The notes under the pieces are model-generated. The model did not search any database. It saw nothing but the letters and a program-made list of their open reading frames with translations, and was not told where the DNA came from. The translations under genes and the position numbers were made by a program. From contig CM041297.1 in NCBI GenBank assembly GCA_023052935.1, positions 7,476,827 through 7,540,826 of the forward strand: DNA of 64,000 nt, read 5' to 3'. This stretch comes from Piezodorus guildinii. Its lineage: Eukaryota; Arthropoda; Insecta; Hemiptera; Pentatomidae. Shown here piece after piece: positions 10,190 through 21,499 of the stretch. How positions within the stretch are numbered: position 1 is the first letter of the stretch; each line of letters opens with the position of its first letter.

Positions 10190-11060
10190 ATATGCAACTG
10201 AGAGATGCAATCCAGTCTTTTCAATCCGGATGGATCCGGCCCGAATTGCATCAAACCGGACGGATCCAGCCGGATCCGGTTGGTTCAACAAAATCAGATT
10301 CATTTTCGCCTTTCCGTCGAAGGTGAACTATTAATGAGTTATTCGAGTATAATTGTACTCATAATTAATTAAATTTAAATTGAAAACAGTCCAAACAGTT
10401 ATATATTCTTTTTATTTTAAATCATTAACCACGAAAAGAATAAATTTTAATTAAAATTAAAAAAAAAAAATTATAGGAAGGATATAAAGAATTATTGCTT
10501 AGTGGTGTGGAGAATGAGCCATTTTGATTCGGTATAAAGATGGGATACATGAGACCGTCTCGATGTGTCAAAGACTAATCTCAAAATAACAGTTCATAAT
10601 CTGCTTCAATCGTTTCTCTAGCATCATCCAGTGGCCACCATATAAAACACATCCATAAGAAACGTATTATTTTAGCGTATACTTAATGAAAATAATGCCA
10701 CAGCCGAATACAACTGTGGACATAAGGTTATGACCAGGATATTCCACTTCAAAGTTAATTAAAAGTGCACCAGGCTGGTTAGGCCAGATACAGTTAGCTT
10801 CATCCACTTTTTGTGCTAAATAAGAAAAAATAAAAATAGTACATACCCTGTCATGAAAATAAAGGTAATTTGCTTTTCCGGCTAAGCTCAGGCGAGAAGG
10901 GCCGGGCTAGTTTGTTCTGGCATGCAATGCAACTATCAAAAGCAAATACTTCTAATATCATTTATTAATTATCTACAAAATAAAAAAAAATATAATCACT
11001 ATCATGCAAAAACAATGTATGTACAATATTAAAATATTTTAAATATATATATATATATAT
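10190..11060. other. Stretch without a recognisable gene
   Basis: It includes a compact CCGGAT/GGATCC-rich cluster at 10225-10280 with three GGATCC sites, then AT-rich sequence. No coding or RNA feature is supported. Confidence 0.5.
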
Positions 11061-11065
11061 ATATG

Positions 11066-11383
11066 TGAGCGGCGTGGTCTAGTGGATAGAGCGCTAGGCT
11101 GCTGTGCTCCGGGTCCTGGGTTCGAATCCCGGTTTTGACGGAATATTATTTATTCTGTAAATTCAGTCGGGGGGCGACCCTAGGGTATGGAGACCCTCCT
11201 GGGGCAGACCCAGCCTCTATAAAGTGGGTACCCAAATTAATTGGGGAAAAACCTGGCGGCTGAGCGCGATTAAGGCCTAATCACCTCATTGCACTGCCGT
11301 TGGCCTAGAAACAGTACGAACCTCTATATGTACTGAGCCCAATGACCCGTCATGGGTTGTAGTGGTACAGGTTTTTATATAAA

Positions 11384-11385
<2 letters not shown>
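11066..11385 (+). mobile_element. SINE1
   Basis: tRNA-like head GAGCGGCGTGGTCTAGTGG (A box) and GGTTCGAATCC (B box), then body words CCTCCTGGGGCAGACCC and AAAGTGGGTACCC, ending GGTACAGGTTTTT. It is flanked by (TA)n on both sides, so a TSD cannot be read. Confidence 0.85.
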
Positions 11386-11399
<14 letters not shown>

Positions 11400-11417
<18 letters not shown>

Positions 11418-12366
11418 AAAGGGAATGAATTAGAGATAAAGAATTATAACATAAGACAAAGTAAAAGGAAATATTACATTAAGTTGAATTAAAAGAAAAG
11501 ATAAGGAAATATAGGTAAGGTAACATGTGGAACAAGAGGTAAGGTAAATAGAGCAGGTTCTGCCAACCGGTGCCGACAACCACGACCGGTTACAAGGTCA
11601 AAAATATTCCAAAGATATAATTATATGCTCGCAGTAATTATCTTTGGAAAAGTCATTCGGGGTAAGGGTGAGTTTTAGCATTTCTAGATTTTATGCTTTA
11701 GCATTCCATTTGCACCAATATTTCTTGCTACGATTCAGATATATTACATAATGCTGAGGATGGTCATTAACGATAATAAATTGGATATAAATATCCCATT
11801 AAGGAGAACAACGCCAACGAATGAATTATTTAATTAAATGATGTATTGTGAAATAAAGCGTTGGCGGTAATTAAAATATAATTTAATATACCTTTCTCAG
11901 TATTCTGTTTATTGATCACATTCTCCTTTCATTAACTCTTTAGCCTACAACTTCTTCATTATATGCTTTAATAGGCTTTGCCTCTAAAAGCTAATATTAA
12001 ATTATAACGAGTTATTCGGTATCATACTGCGATAGTTTTCGTGATAGTGAGACGATTGGAATTAACTTGTTCTGACGTTATAAATAAATATAAAAGAATT
12101 TATCACAATTTTGTTTATATTTGAATGATAGCAGTTTCTTATGGAGAACTGTGTCGATATTACAACTTGGATAGAACACCAAACAAAATGCTAGGAATGG
12201 TTCAGAGAGCGGTAGGTAGGGAAGGATTTCCCAAATTATTGTGCTCCGATAATAGTGCTTAATACCTGTATTTTTTGCTATTCGTTATGTATGGATACAT
12301 ATATAGATACATAGATAAAGAGATTATTATAAAATTGAAGAAAACCAAACGACCATGTATACTATT
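11400..12366. other. Stretch without a recognisable gene
   Basis: AT-rich, with a (TA)n tract at its left edge. A 60-bp segment at 12175-12240 (ATGCTAGGAATGGTTCA...) is partly repeated at 12470-12520, on the other side of the R fragment. Confidence 0.45.
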
Positions 12367-12460
12367 ATATTTTTACTTTCACTTAAATATATATGGAAAA
12401 TATAGTAAGGGAAAGTATTGCGATCATGAAAATTCTCGATTTCCAGTTTTCAAGAACACT
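12367..12460 (+). repeat. R-family 5'-end fragment (plus orientation)
   Basis: TTTTACTTTCACTTA followed by AGTAAGGGAAAGTATTGCGA and a decayed TTTCCAGTTTTCAA. Confidence 0.6.
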
Positions 12461-12579
12461 GAAACACAGATGCTAGGAATAGTTCAAAGAGAGGGGAAAA
12501 GGATTTTCCAAATTACTGTCGTAAGAGAATGAGAGGTTTTCTGTTTTATTTATTATTATTGTTATTGTTGTGCAGGCAT

Positions 12580-12816
12580 ACGGGAGCGGGGTAGCTAGTG
12601 GGTTAGCGCGCGTTGCTTTGCAGTGCTGTGGGGGGCTTCTATTTCAGCAGTTATCCCCCGCCCTCATCTCCTGGCCCGAGAAATAGGGGTGGGCATAATC
12701 GAATGACGATTATTTCAATCATTCGAATTAATCGATTATCCGATTAATCGGTTTGGATAAGTGATTGATCTGTTAACGATGATCGAGAGGGATTATAAGG
12801 AGCGCGGATCGAACGA

Positions 12817-12851
<35 letters not shown>

Positions 12852-13047
12852 TAAATTATATGCATATTTCTACCTAGGGTCAGCTAGCTCAGCCACTATA
12901 GAGACGGGAATTGGTGACATATCGTCTCTCATAATGCATACTAATCATTCGATCATCCGATTATGACGATCATTCGATTATGTCCACCCCTACCGAGAAA
13001 CCCCGTATAGCCTTCAAAGGCGAGGTATGGGAGAACAAAAAAAAAAA
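12580..13047 (+). mobile_element. SINE3 (tRNA-like head), interrupted
   Basis: Head GGGTAGCTAGTGGGTTAGCG resembles a polymerase III A box, but no clear B box is seen. The body CCCCCGCCCTCATCTCCTGG and TATAGCCTTCAAAGGCGAGG ends in an A-run. A truncated second copy is at 43310-43466. The body is split by the hAT-type MITE at 12684-12992. Confidence 0.6.
12684..12992. mobile_element. hAT-type MITE
   Basis: A 309-bp element with inverted termini TAGGGGTGGGCATAATCGAA and its complement (one mismatch, about 23 bp), flanked by the exact 8-bp duplication CCGAGAAA (12676-12683 and 12993-13000). An 8-bp TSD with TAGGGGTG-type ends is the hAT signature. Inside is a long T-run (about 12820-12848) and ATTCGATTAT subterminal repeats. 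No transposase is encoded, so it is non-autonomous. Removing it restores the SINE3 body seen near 43370. Confidence 0.85.
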
Positions 13048-13917
13048 GTTGTCCACACATATTAGATATAATATGTGTTTATTAAATTTGAATTAACATG
13101 AATTAAGATTTTGGACATTGTTAATAATATTGACATTGTTAATGGACTCCAATAGTATTCTAATTGAAATATCTATTCGAATACTGTATATCTATTGATT
13201 GTTCAATGCATTCTTAAATTTATTCAAAAACGTTTTTTGTCTCTCTTACAATAATTAATAATTATTGGATACATTTTTAATGTTCTGTTGTTGTTTTTTT
13301 TTCCACTGTTAGGGCATGAATATGAGAATAATACATTATAATAATTAATAAACGTAGTTAATAAATTTCTATTTTAAATATAATATTATATTATTATATA
13401 TATATATATATATATATATATTTTTGCTGGGATCTGAGAGTCTTAGCCATTTTTCTGTAATGAGTTTTGAAGGCAGTTGCGGTGTATTGGGGTTATTGAT
13501 CAAACTGCCCTCACCACTCACGTCTGTGAGTGTACTTCTAAGCGAGCTACTCAAGGCGACAGAAGTAAGGGAATGACTTAGCCCGCCAGCTGTGTTAGAT
13601 CGGCCCAGCCTATAACAGGCACCTTAAGAAAGATCTCTCCAGAAGCTTTGAGCTTTGAGCGGGGATATATATTGATGCTTTGTCCAAGAACAGCTTATAT
13701 TGGGTCCAGGGTCTCTCGTCATTGAGCCTTAAGTCGATAAAGTAATACTCCGAGCCTACGCAATGTGCGGGATATAATTTATTGTATTCTATATTAAACT
13801 GGTTGACCCTCCCTGGCCTCTCATTTATTTAAAAAACATCTCTGTCGGACCGATGCAGAATTTATCGCTTTGGGAGTTTTACTTTATACTAACGAAAAGT
13901 GCACTTAGCAAGAAAAT
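13048..13917. other. Stretch without a recognisable gene
   Basis: AT-rich, with a (TA)n tract near 13399-13421. A less AT-rich stretch at 13430-13800 shows no open frame or RNA structure I can support. Confidence 0.45.
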
Positions 13918-15535
13918 ATGTTTATTTATAAAGTCTATTCATTATTATATTTAATCACTGGCAGAAAGAAAAATATAAATCATAATAAGTTAAGTTTATT
14001 TGTTTGCTATTTTAAAGTGAAAGGAGATAAGACAGATCTAAATAATTATCCCCCAGTAAGTTTGCTTTCAGTTGTGTACAAAATATTCTCTAAAATTATA
14101 CTGAAAAGAATAGAAGACAAATTAGATATAGAACTCGAAAAACATCAAGCAGACTTTAGGAAGAACTATTATACAGTAGATCAATTTTTTTTGTGATTAA
14201 AGAACTTATTAAGAAAGCAAATGATTATAATCTGTCTGTATGTTTTCTTTTTTATAGACTACGAAAAAGCATTCAATTCTCTGAAAACTGATTGCATTCT
14301 TGATAAGCTAAAGAAGAGGAACACAGTCCAAGAATATGCAAGATATTAGGAAGACATGTATTTAAGAGCCAACTCGGAATATAAATTATGAAACTCAAAA
14401 GTTTTTTTTTATTATATTTTATTGAAATTTAACAACTGTATAGGAATACATCAAGTAAATGTGTGATTAAAGATAGTGTACATGAAAAACCTGAAGAGAA
14501 ACTGCCCATTGGCAGCACTCTAGTAATTAATCTAAACAAGAAGGTCTCGAGGCCATCTTCTTTTCAGACGCCTCGGAGGATTGTCGGGAATTGAAGAGGA
14601 AGCAAGGATTGAAACTAGTAACTCAAAAGTAAAAATAAAAATTTGCAAAGGTGTACAAGGTGATACCTTATCTCCTAAAATATTTATATCAGTTCTCCAT
14701 GACTTGATGCAAATCATGAATTGGCAGAACAAAGGCATAAATATTCTTGAAGAATGGCTGAACCAGTTAGAATTTGCGGATGATCAGGTGCTAATGTGAA
14801 AAAAACAAAGAAGAAATCCTAACTATGGGAAAACATTTGATAGCAGCAGGACAAAACATAGAGCTTAAAATAAGCTATAAAAGTCCAAATATGTGACAGT
14901 AAATGCAGAAGAGGATTTAGTAATGGGAGAGCATATTATAACGAGAGAAGATTCATTTCTATACCTTGGGCTGTTGGGATTTTCTTTTTTCTGTTAAAGG
15001 GCAAGTTAAAGAAATAAACAGGCGATGCACTCAAGGATGGCACTTACTCTTCAAGTTTAAGGAGCTGTATACGTCGTCTGTGAACTTGGAAGTCAAGAAA
15101 AAACTTTGAGCACTGTGCTACCTGCATGACCTATGGTTGTGAAACATGGGTAGTCGACAAGAAGACCAGCCACAAATTGAGAGTAACGGTAAGAGTAATG
15201 GAACGATACCTTCTTGGAATATCGAGACGAGATGGAAAAACAAATAAGTGGGTAAAATCTAGGACCGTTCTTCCAGATATTGTGGAAAAAGTCCACTAAG
15301 GAAGTGGACCTGGACCGGACGTTTCATCCAGAGAAATATTATATCATGGACCAGGCAACTAATGGAGTGGTACCCATGAGAGTGTACAAGGAAACGAGGA
15401 CGTCCACCGAAAGACTGGGACCAGGAGATGAAGAAGAGCTGCGGAGGGGCGACCTGGAAGAGAGTAGCATTGGATAGGAAAGAATGGAAGCGGATGGGGC
15501 AGCAACATTATTTAGTCTGCTTGCAAGAATAAATC
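13918..15535 (+). pseudogene. RTE-like reverse transcriptase, heavily broken
   Basis: Successive frames give the order of an RTE-type endonuclease-reverse transcriptase: KGDKTDLNNYPPVSLLSVVY, ILKRIEDKLDIELEKHQADF, a YEKAF-like motif near 14270, then KICKGVQGDTLSPKIF (motif B), LNQLEFADDQVLM (FADD catalytic centre near 14770) and a C-terminal GRPP..WDQEMKKSCGGATW near 15400-15450. Many stops and frameshifts are present. A Jockey fragment is inserted at 14402-14619. The family copies its RNA at a nicked target and is dead here. RTE assignment rests on motif order and should be tested by phylogeny. Confidence 0.7.
14402..14619 (-). mobile_element. Jockey family B 3' end, nested in the RTE LINE
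   Basis: A minus-strand insertion with a 10-bp TSD AACTCAAAAG (14392-14401 and 14620-14629). It starts with a T-run (its poly(A) tail) and ends inside the C-terminal coding end, which reads SSIPDNPPRRLKRRWPRDLL on the minus strand. It must be younger than the RTE copy it interrupts. Confidence 0.85.
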
Positions 15536-15683
15536 TATTGTAAGTTCAACCAATCGAACTCAAAACCTCTACTTAAGGTTGATTTTGTACACACACACCC
15601 ATATATATATATTTTGAATTGTACAAAATAGAAAGTTTTGTGTATCTTTTTTGTTATATTTTATGTACAATTAAAGGTTATTA

Positions 15684-16168
15684 TTATTATAGGTGGAATA
15701 GTCAGGAATCAGTCATTTTTTCGAATTTTTTTTAATTTTGCCAACGTTTCGGCTCAAGCTTGTGAGCCATCATCAGGGCATTACTGAGCCATGTCCAAGA
15801 ATAAACTACTTAGACCATCTTATATAACATCTAGTATATGAAATTTCCATTAAAATTAAATTAAATTAAATTTCGACAGATCGTTCCTCATCCGTTCCTC
15901 GTCCGTATGGAATTCTATTCCTTCATATATTCGTCACTCTGACACTCTTCCTACCCTTGAATTCCGACTATTCAATCACTTCCTTTTTATCCAATTCCCA
16001 AAGAGCTCTAAATGATTTAAAAATTTCAATAAAAATCAGTAAAAAACATAGCATAAACTCCAAGCATAAAATACTTAGACATGGCTCAGTAATGCCGGAA
16101 CCGAAACGTTGGCGAAATTTAAAAAAATCAAAAAAATGACAGATTCCTGACTATTCCACCTATAATAG
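15684..16168. repeat. Inverted-repeat element with hammerhead-like motif
   Basis: Left arm (15684-15818) and right arm (16062-16168) are inverted copies: outer ends TATAGGTGGAATAGTCAGGA and its complement, inner ends CTTAGACATGGCTCAGTAAT and its complement. The right arm lacks the CTGATGA/stem II part. Inverted flanking repeats carrying hammerhead motifs are typical of Penelope-like elements, but no reverse transcriptase lies between the arms. A MITE is an alternative. A partial copy of the arm lies at 34990-35037. Confidence 0.5.
15741..15780 (-). ncRNA. Hammerhead-like ribozyme core, best candidate
   Basis: On the minus strand: TGCC, CTGATGA, one T, GGCTC loop GAGCC (5-bp stem II), GAAAC, GTT, then GGCA. 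CTGATGA and GAAA are the two invariant hammerhead boxes, stem II is perfect, and TGCC/GGCA can form a short stem I next to the GTT cleavage triplet. Stem III is missing, as in the small variants described with Penelope-like elements that act as dimers through the palindromic ACGU/ACGT-type end. The extra T before stem II weakens the case. Confidence 0.4.
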
Positions 16169-16779
16169 TTTCTACAGTCGACTATACATCCTCAATATTA
16201 TTATTATTATTTTAAAGTGAAGCACAGATAACGAAAAATTATCTCCATTAAAAATTGTTTCCATACAATGAAAACTTGATTTCTATGAATGTAAAAAAAA
16301 AAATACAGAAATAAGAAAGGTTCCTAGACTATTCGGTTTATTACTACTTATAATTTAAATGAACTATTTAAATTACATTTCAAAAGTTAGATTAAGTTTC
16401 CATAGGAATCCCATTTCGTTTACAGTGAAACATTCGTTTTTTATTAATAATTAATAATATTAATTATTAAATTTCGAATAATTAATAACAATATTAATTT
16501 AAAGATTTGCAACAACTTACCATTTATATTAACAACTTAGTTACAGTTCGGTAAGTAATATTGTTTGTAAAATCTTGCGTACTGAATGGAAAAAAATTAC
16601 TTGTACATTTAACTATTATAACCTCTCTCTTTAACAATGAAATATGTTGGTATGTTTATGGACTTACGACAACTTTATATTAACTTGTACGATTTCTTTT
16701 AATGCATATTAACTTTTATAAAATCTTGCTTTTTCCAACGATATATTATGCGTCCATGTTACTACTTATATTTCAGGAA
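16169..16779. other. Stretch without a recognisable gene
   Basis: Very AT-rich, with words related to R internal sequence (TATATTAACTTTTATAAAATC), but no clear R copy, gene or RNA. Confidence 0.45.
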
Positions 16780-16794
16780 TAGTTTGTTGATGAC

Positions 16795-17584
16795 TTGGTT
16801 ACAGAGTGTAGAGTTTGTCATGGAAGGAGTAGTACTTGGTTCGGGCCGAGTCAGCAGCATTACCTTTTGAAGGCTTTATGGCTGAGTTCATTTGTAACAA
16901 CTGGTAATGTCCTCACAACTTACGCAGATGACACATGTGTGCTATCCGTAAATAATGACCCATCTGTTGCTTCCAAAACCCTTCAGTCTCACATTTTTCC
17001 ATTGAAGAATGGCGTAGAAAGTGGAGAATTAACCTATTAAATCCCACCAAATTAACTTCATCCTTCGTCGAAAACCTATGCCCGCCTGTCCCACAATATC
17101 CTTTAGCAATATTCCACTCACCTCAGTTGAACAGATCCAGTACCTCGGACTTAAAATAGACAAACGTCTTACTTTGAATCCTCACTTTAGACTGAAACGA
17201 CAAGAAACAGCTCGCAGATATCCTTTAATACAACATTTACTTGACAAACGATCAAAACATTCCACATACCACAAACAATTAATTTATATTACCATCATTA
17301 GGCCAATTTGGACATATGGGATGGAGTTATGGAGAACCAACAAACCATTCAATCCTTCCCACATTCGAACCTTGCAATCCAAAATCCTCCGAAAGATCCT
17401 AAATGCCTCTTACTTTGTCACCAATAAAATAATCCATAAACACCTAAATATTCCGTTAGTTGCAGATCTAGCCCGAACTAGATATATCTCCAATTACCCG
17501 TCCACTCCAACACACTCGTCCGCAAACTCTCATTACCATCTATTCCTGATAATCCCTAAAAAACCTGTGCCACTACACACATGA
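16795..17584 (+). pseudogene. Jockey reverse transcriptase, C-terminal half
   Basis: Frame one (16795-17040) carries the catalytic LTTYADDTCVLS. The next segment is shifted (IEEWRRKWRINLLNPTKLT) and frame two (17078-17584) reads EQIQYLGLKIDKRLTLNPHF, IYITIIRPIWTYGMELW, RTLQSKILRKILNASYFVTN and IPLVADLARTRY, all typical of the thumb and C-terminal part of Jockey-clade enzymes. The frame terminates inside the inserted SINE. At least two frameshifts and the insertion make it inactive. The enzyme would catalyse target-primed reverse transcription in the nucleus. Confidence 0.8.
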
Positions 17585-17856
17585 AGAGTCTTGGGCTCAG
17601 TACATTTAGAGATTCGTACTGTTTCAAGGACAACGGCTGTGTAATGAGATGATTCGGCCGAAATCACGCTCAGCCGCCAAGTTTTTTCCCATTTAAGGGT
17701 ACCCACTTTATAGAGCCCGGGTCTGCCTCAGGAGAGATTGCCCCCCCCGACTAAAATAACAGAATAAATGATATTCCGTCACAACCGGGATTCGAACCTA
17801 GGACCCGGAGCACAGTAGACTAGCGTTCAATCCACTAAACCACGCCGCTCCTTATG
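17557..17856 (-). mobile_element. SINE1 inserted in a Jockey coding region
   Basis: Reverse copy: body words GGGTACCCACTTTATAGAG and B box GGATTCGAACC, ending at the head CCACGCCGCTCC. Short TSD TAATCCC at 17550-17556 and 17857-17863. Removal rejoins the Jockey C-terminus. Confidence 0.8.
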
Positions 17857-18035
17857 TAATCCCCAAAGGCAGCTGAAAAGACGATGGCCTCGCGACCACT
17901 ATAAACACTGAAAGGCTAACACTGGGTAGTTTCTCGACATGCCTGTATCAAGCCCATATGTTTAATTAGCACATTTACTTAATGCATTTTATTGTATAAT
18001 ACAGTTGTAAATTTCTTTTAAATGATTTTTTTTTT

Positions 18036-18872
18036 TTACTTTCACTTACTATATATAGTAAGGGAAAGTATTGCAATCGTCAAAATTTTCGAATTAGATT
18101 TTTCAACGGAAATACACATTTTAGGGTTCCCTTAGTCCAAATAACCAAGTTCCGCAAAAAGGCAAGTCCTATGAAACTGAAATTTTATATTTAAGACAAA
18201 TATACGCCCGAGACGTTACAAAACCTTTTTCATCAAAATGAGCTTACCAGAACAGCCACTTTATACCATGCATTTTGCACCTTTTTTCGATTTTCTCGAA
18301 AACGGTTCTGACGATTTTGATTAAACTTGCTATAATAATGTAAAATTTAATAGGCTTAAACGTCATGTACGTTTTATTCTGAATAAAATAGTCTGACAGG
18401 GCATAAATGCCGATAATTTAAATTTTGTTCTTCTAAAGTAGATTTAATTTTGTTGATTCTATAAAAATAACTATATTATCTAATTAGCATTGATAAATAA
18501 CAGCTTAATGTGCAATTTGAGCAAATTTGAAAAGCAACTAAAGGAGAAAACTGAAAAAAATATTTTTTGAATGCAATTTTTCGTTTTTGAACATAAGAAC
18601 AGTTATATACATGTGTAATATACCGTTGGAAAGCTAAATATTTTAGAATAAATATTATCTAATGTACAAACATGTAAAAGTTAATAAAGAGTGATGGAAA
18701 CCAGATAAAACTGATTATTTTAGATAATAATATAATAGATTTTTTAATAAAACACATGTTTCTATATAAATTAAATTTAATTAATTTTTTATTAAATGGT
18801 ATGTGCTTGAAAAATTCTTTAATCGATTTTAAAAACGGAGGTAAGTAAAAGTCGTGTGTTGCCCGCACCAGA
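18036..18872 (+). repeat. R-family repeat, full length
   Basis: Begins ACTTTCACTTACTATATATA and ends GGAGGTAAGTAAAAGTCGTG then GCCCGCACCAGA. Both termini are present (837 bp). In the opposite reading the 5' TC follows an A-run. Confidence 0.8.
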
Positions 18873-18908
18873 TTTTTTAAAATGTAACAAAGTAAGGATC
18901 TTTGAGAA

Positions 18909-19179
18909 GGATCACTTGTAGCTGGGTTGCTAGCGTAACAGCCTCCCATGCCAAAGGTCCCGGGTTCAAATCCGCAGGTGGTCCTAGGATTTTTTAATGG
19001 GAGTAGAAAATTCTTAGTTACGCCGTCCTTTGGAGGGGACGTTAAAAGGTGGTCCCGAGCCTGTGCGATGTCAGGTACTCGTTAAAGATCCCTATCCTCA
19101 TAAAACCTGGATAGGCAAAATTTAGGACTCCCACTGTAGCATCTTCCGATTAGCCACAGCAGCATAAAATGACGTTAAA

Positions 19180-19213
<34 letters not shown>
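18909..19213 (+). mobile_element. SINE2, intact-looking copy
   Basis: 305 bp with an exact 12-bp TSD GATCTTTGAGAA (18897-18908 and 19214-19225), a tRNA-like head with B box GGTTCAAATCC, and a poly(A) tail of about 30. It is the best reference copy of this family in the window. Confidence 0.9.
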
Positions 19214-19214
<1 letters not shown>

Positions 19215-19225
19215 ATCTTTGAGAA

Positions 19226-20458
19226 TTTTACGAATGACTTTGGTTCCTCAGAGCTTAACTTCGTAAGTGTCAATAGATTTGATATAATATTATTAAATTG
19301 TATATACTAGATGTTATATTAGATAGTCATTTAAATTAGGCTTCTTTAAGTCGAAGGTTAGGATAATTTATTCAAAAACCTTACATGGGAATAATTATTG
19401 GACGTCGAAAACACCTAAATTGCAGCCCGACACGTCAGGAATTAAAAGTTTAACTTGTAATGCTTTGGAGAGCTGATTATTAAATTGAATTCTCCAAGGT
19501 GCCATTAGTTAACTTATTAAACAGCAGGGGCGTCCACTGATGAAGCGGCCATCTTTAAATATTCATAACCTCTTGACAAGGTTACTTTGTCACCTGGAAA
19601 TTATATACGTATTCATAAATAATTTATTCAAAAGATTCAGAAATATTCTGAATAAATTGAATTCCTTTAATGCTTTGCTCCTGGTTTAAAAAAGTTAAGC
19701 GTAGATAAAGATACTGGAAAGCGGCGATACGAAGGGGCAGAAGATTATGATGAAAGGATAATTTAGATGTTGATAGGAAGGGTCAACTTGGAGTTGGAAT
19801 GTCAACGCAAGTTTTGAGCATACGAGTCCATTCTTTTTCGTTACTGACGTCCAACTTTTTCATTTATTATAAGACTTCCTTCAAAACCGTCTTCAATATA
19901 CTTCACCAATACTCATTCCCTCTCCTTTTATCCCGATTGACTATTAATGAAGAAACTCCGAGTGAAAGTTTTGATCGAGGGATTCATTCCGAGGGAAAGT
20001 TTCTTAAAATAAAGTTGGTTTAGAGTTGTTTTTTTTTTATTTCTGGCTTTACGTTTTTACTTTAAATTACTTATTTATGGGATTTATTTGAGGGAGAAGG
20101 AGATGAATCGTGCAGAATAGTGGGTAGAAGAAGGATTTTCTTCAGAAAGGGGTCAATTAGACTTAACATTTCGAGAATTGGGTTCTCTTGGGAGGCCTAT
20201 GATTCGATCCCGACAAGTATTATTTATTGGCTTATAATACGTAAACGAGTAGTCATGGAGTTTGGCCCAATCAGTGTTAGTTTTTGCACAATAACTCATT
20301 TCTCATCTATGCTAACAACATGATACGGTTAATTTTTTTGAATATCGGTATTTAACACATCCTTTGGGCACACACACGATAATATTTTTTCTTAAATCTT
20401 TATGTATTATGTAATATCAAACATCAATATTACTGTTCTTGTATTCAAAAACGAAAAA
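19226..20458. other. Stretch without a recognisable gene
   Basis: Apparently unique sequence. The short open stretches at 19799-20023 and 20120-20323 have no recognisable domain. The last 80 bases look like R internal sequence, so the next R copy is probably inserted into an older R fragment. Confidence 0.45.
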
Positions 20459-20459
20459 G

Positions 20460-21330
20460 TCTGGTGCGGGCAACAAACGACTTTCACTTACCTCCGTTTT
20501 TAAAATCGATTGAAGAATTTTCAAATACAGTTAGGGATAAAAATGAGTGAAACCATTAAAGAATTAATTCAAATGAAATTTCTATAGAAACATGTGTATT
20601 ATTAAAAAATCTATTATATCATTATGTAAAATAATCAGTTAGTTTTATCGGCTTTTCTTCACTCACTATAAACTTTTAAAAGATAGTGTATGAAATAATA
20701 TTTTTTCTAAAATCTTTAGCTTTCCAACGGTATATCATACATGCATATTACTGTTCTTATGTTAAAAAAAAAATATTGCGTTTAAAAAATATTTTTTCAG
20801 TTTTCTCCTTTAGTTAAATATCAAATTCATTCAACTTATATATTTATCTGTTTTTTATCAGTGGTAACAAGATAGTTGAGTTATTTTTTAAAAATCTACA
20901 AAATTAAAGGTACTTTAGAGGAAGGAAATTTGAAATATCGGCATTTAAGCCCTGGCAGACTATTTCAGTAAGAATGAAACTTACATGATATTAAGCCTTA
21001 TAAAACTTTACATCGATATGTAGAATTTAATTGAAATAGAAAAAGCCATTTTTGTGAAAATCGTAAAAAGGTGCAAAATGCATAATATAAAGTGGCTCTT
21101 CTGGTTAGCTGATTTTTATGAAAAAGTTTCTGTAGCATCTCGGGCGTGTAGTTGTCTTAAATATGAAATTTCATAGGACCTTTTGTTTTCGCCCGGGAGA
21201 TACGACACACACACACACAGACCTTTTTGCGATATATGGTTATTTGGACTCAGGGAACCATAAAACTGTTTTTTCTGAAGAAAACTGGATTTTGAAATTT
21301 AAATACTTTCTGTTATTATGTTATCCCCCT
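20460..21330 (-). repeat. R-family repeat
   Basis: Starts TCTGGTGCGGGCAACAAACG, contains the conserved GGACTCAGGG and (AC)n words, and loses identity near 21330 before the terminal hairpin. Confidence 0.75.
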
Positions 21331-21379
21331 TTGATTAGAAAAAAAAAATACACAAAGAATATTGATTAGTTAATAATTT

Positions 21380-21495
21380 TTTTATTTCACCTACTTATAA
21401 TAATAAAGGAAAGTATTAAATTAATTTTTTTAAAAAAGGTCCAAATAACCAAGTATCGCAAAAAGGTCTGTGTATATGTGTGTGTGTGGTTGAGT
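21380..21495 (+). repeat. R-family fragment
   Basis: TTTCACCTACTTATAATAAT, AAAGGAAAGTATTA, GGTCCAAATAACCAAG and a (TG)n run follow the R order with a deletion. Confidence 0.55.
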
Positions 21496-21499
21496 ATTT

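Larger units (their letters stand above)
16780..18030 (+). mobile_element. Jockey family B, longest copy
   Basis: Contains the reverse transcriptase from just before the catalytic box to the 3' end. It is split by SINE1 (17557-17856); without it the C-terminus PDNPQRQLKRRWPRD resumes. The 3' UTR ends ACAGTTGTAAAT followed by a T-rich junction with an R copy. The 5' end is truncated. Confidence 0.75.

Noticed and set aside
11066..11140. tRNA gene
   Set aside because: A and B boxes are present but no complete cloverleaf with acceptor pairing is formed, and the sequence continues into the SINE1 body found in several copies.
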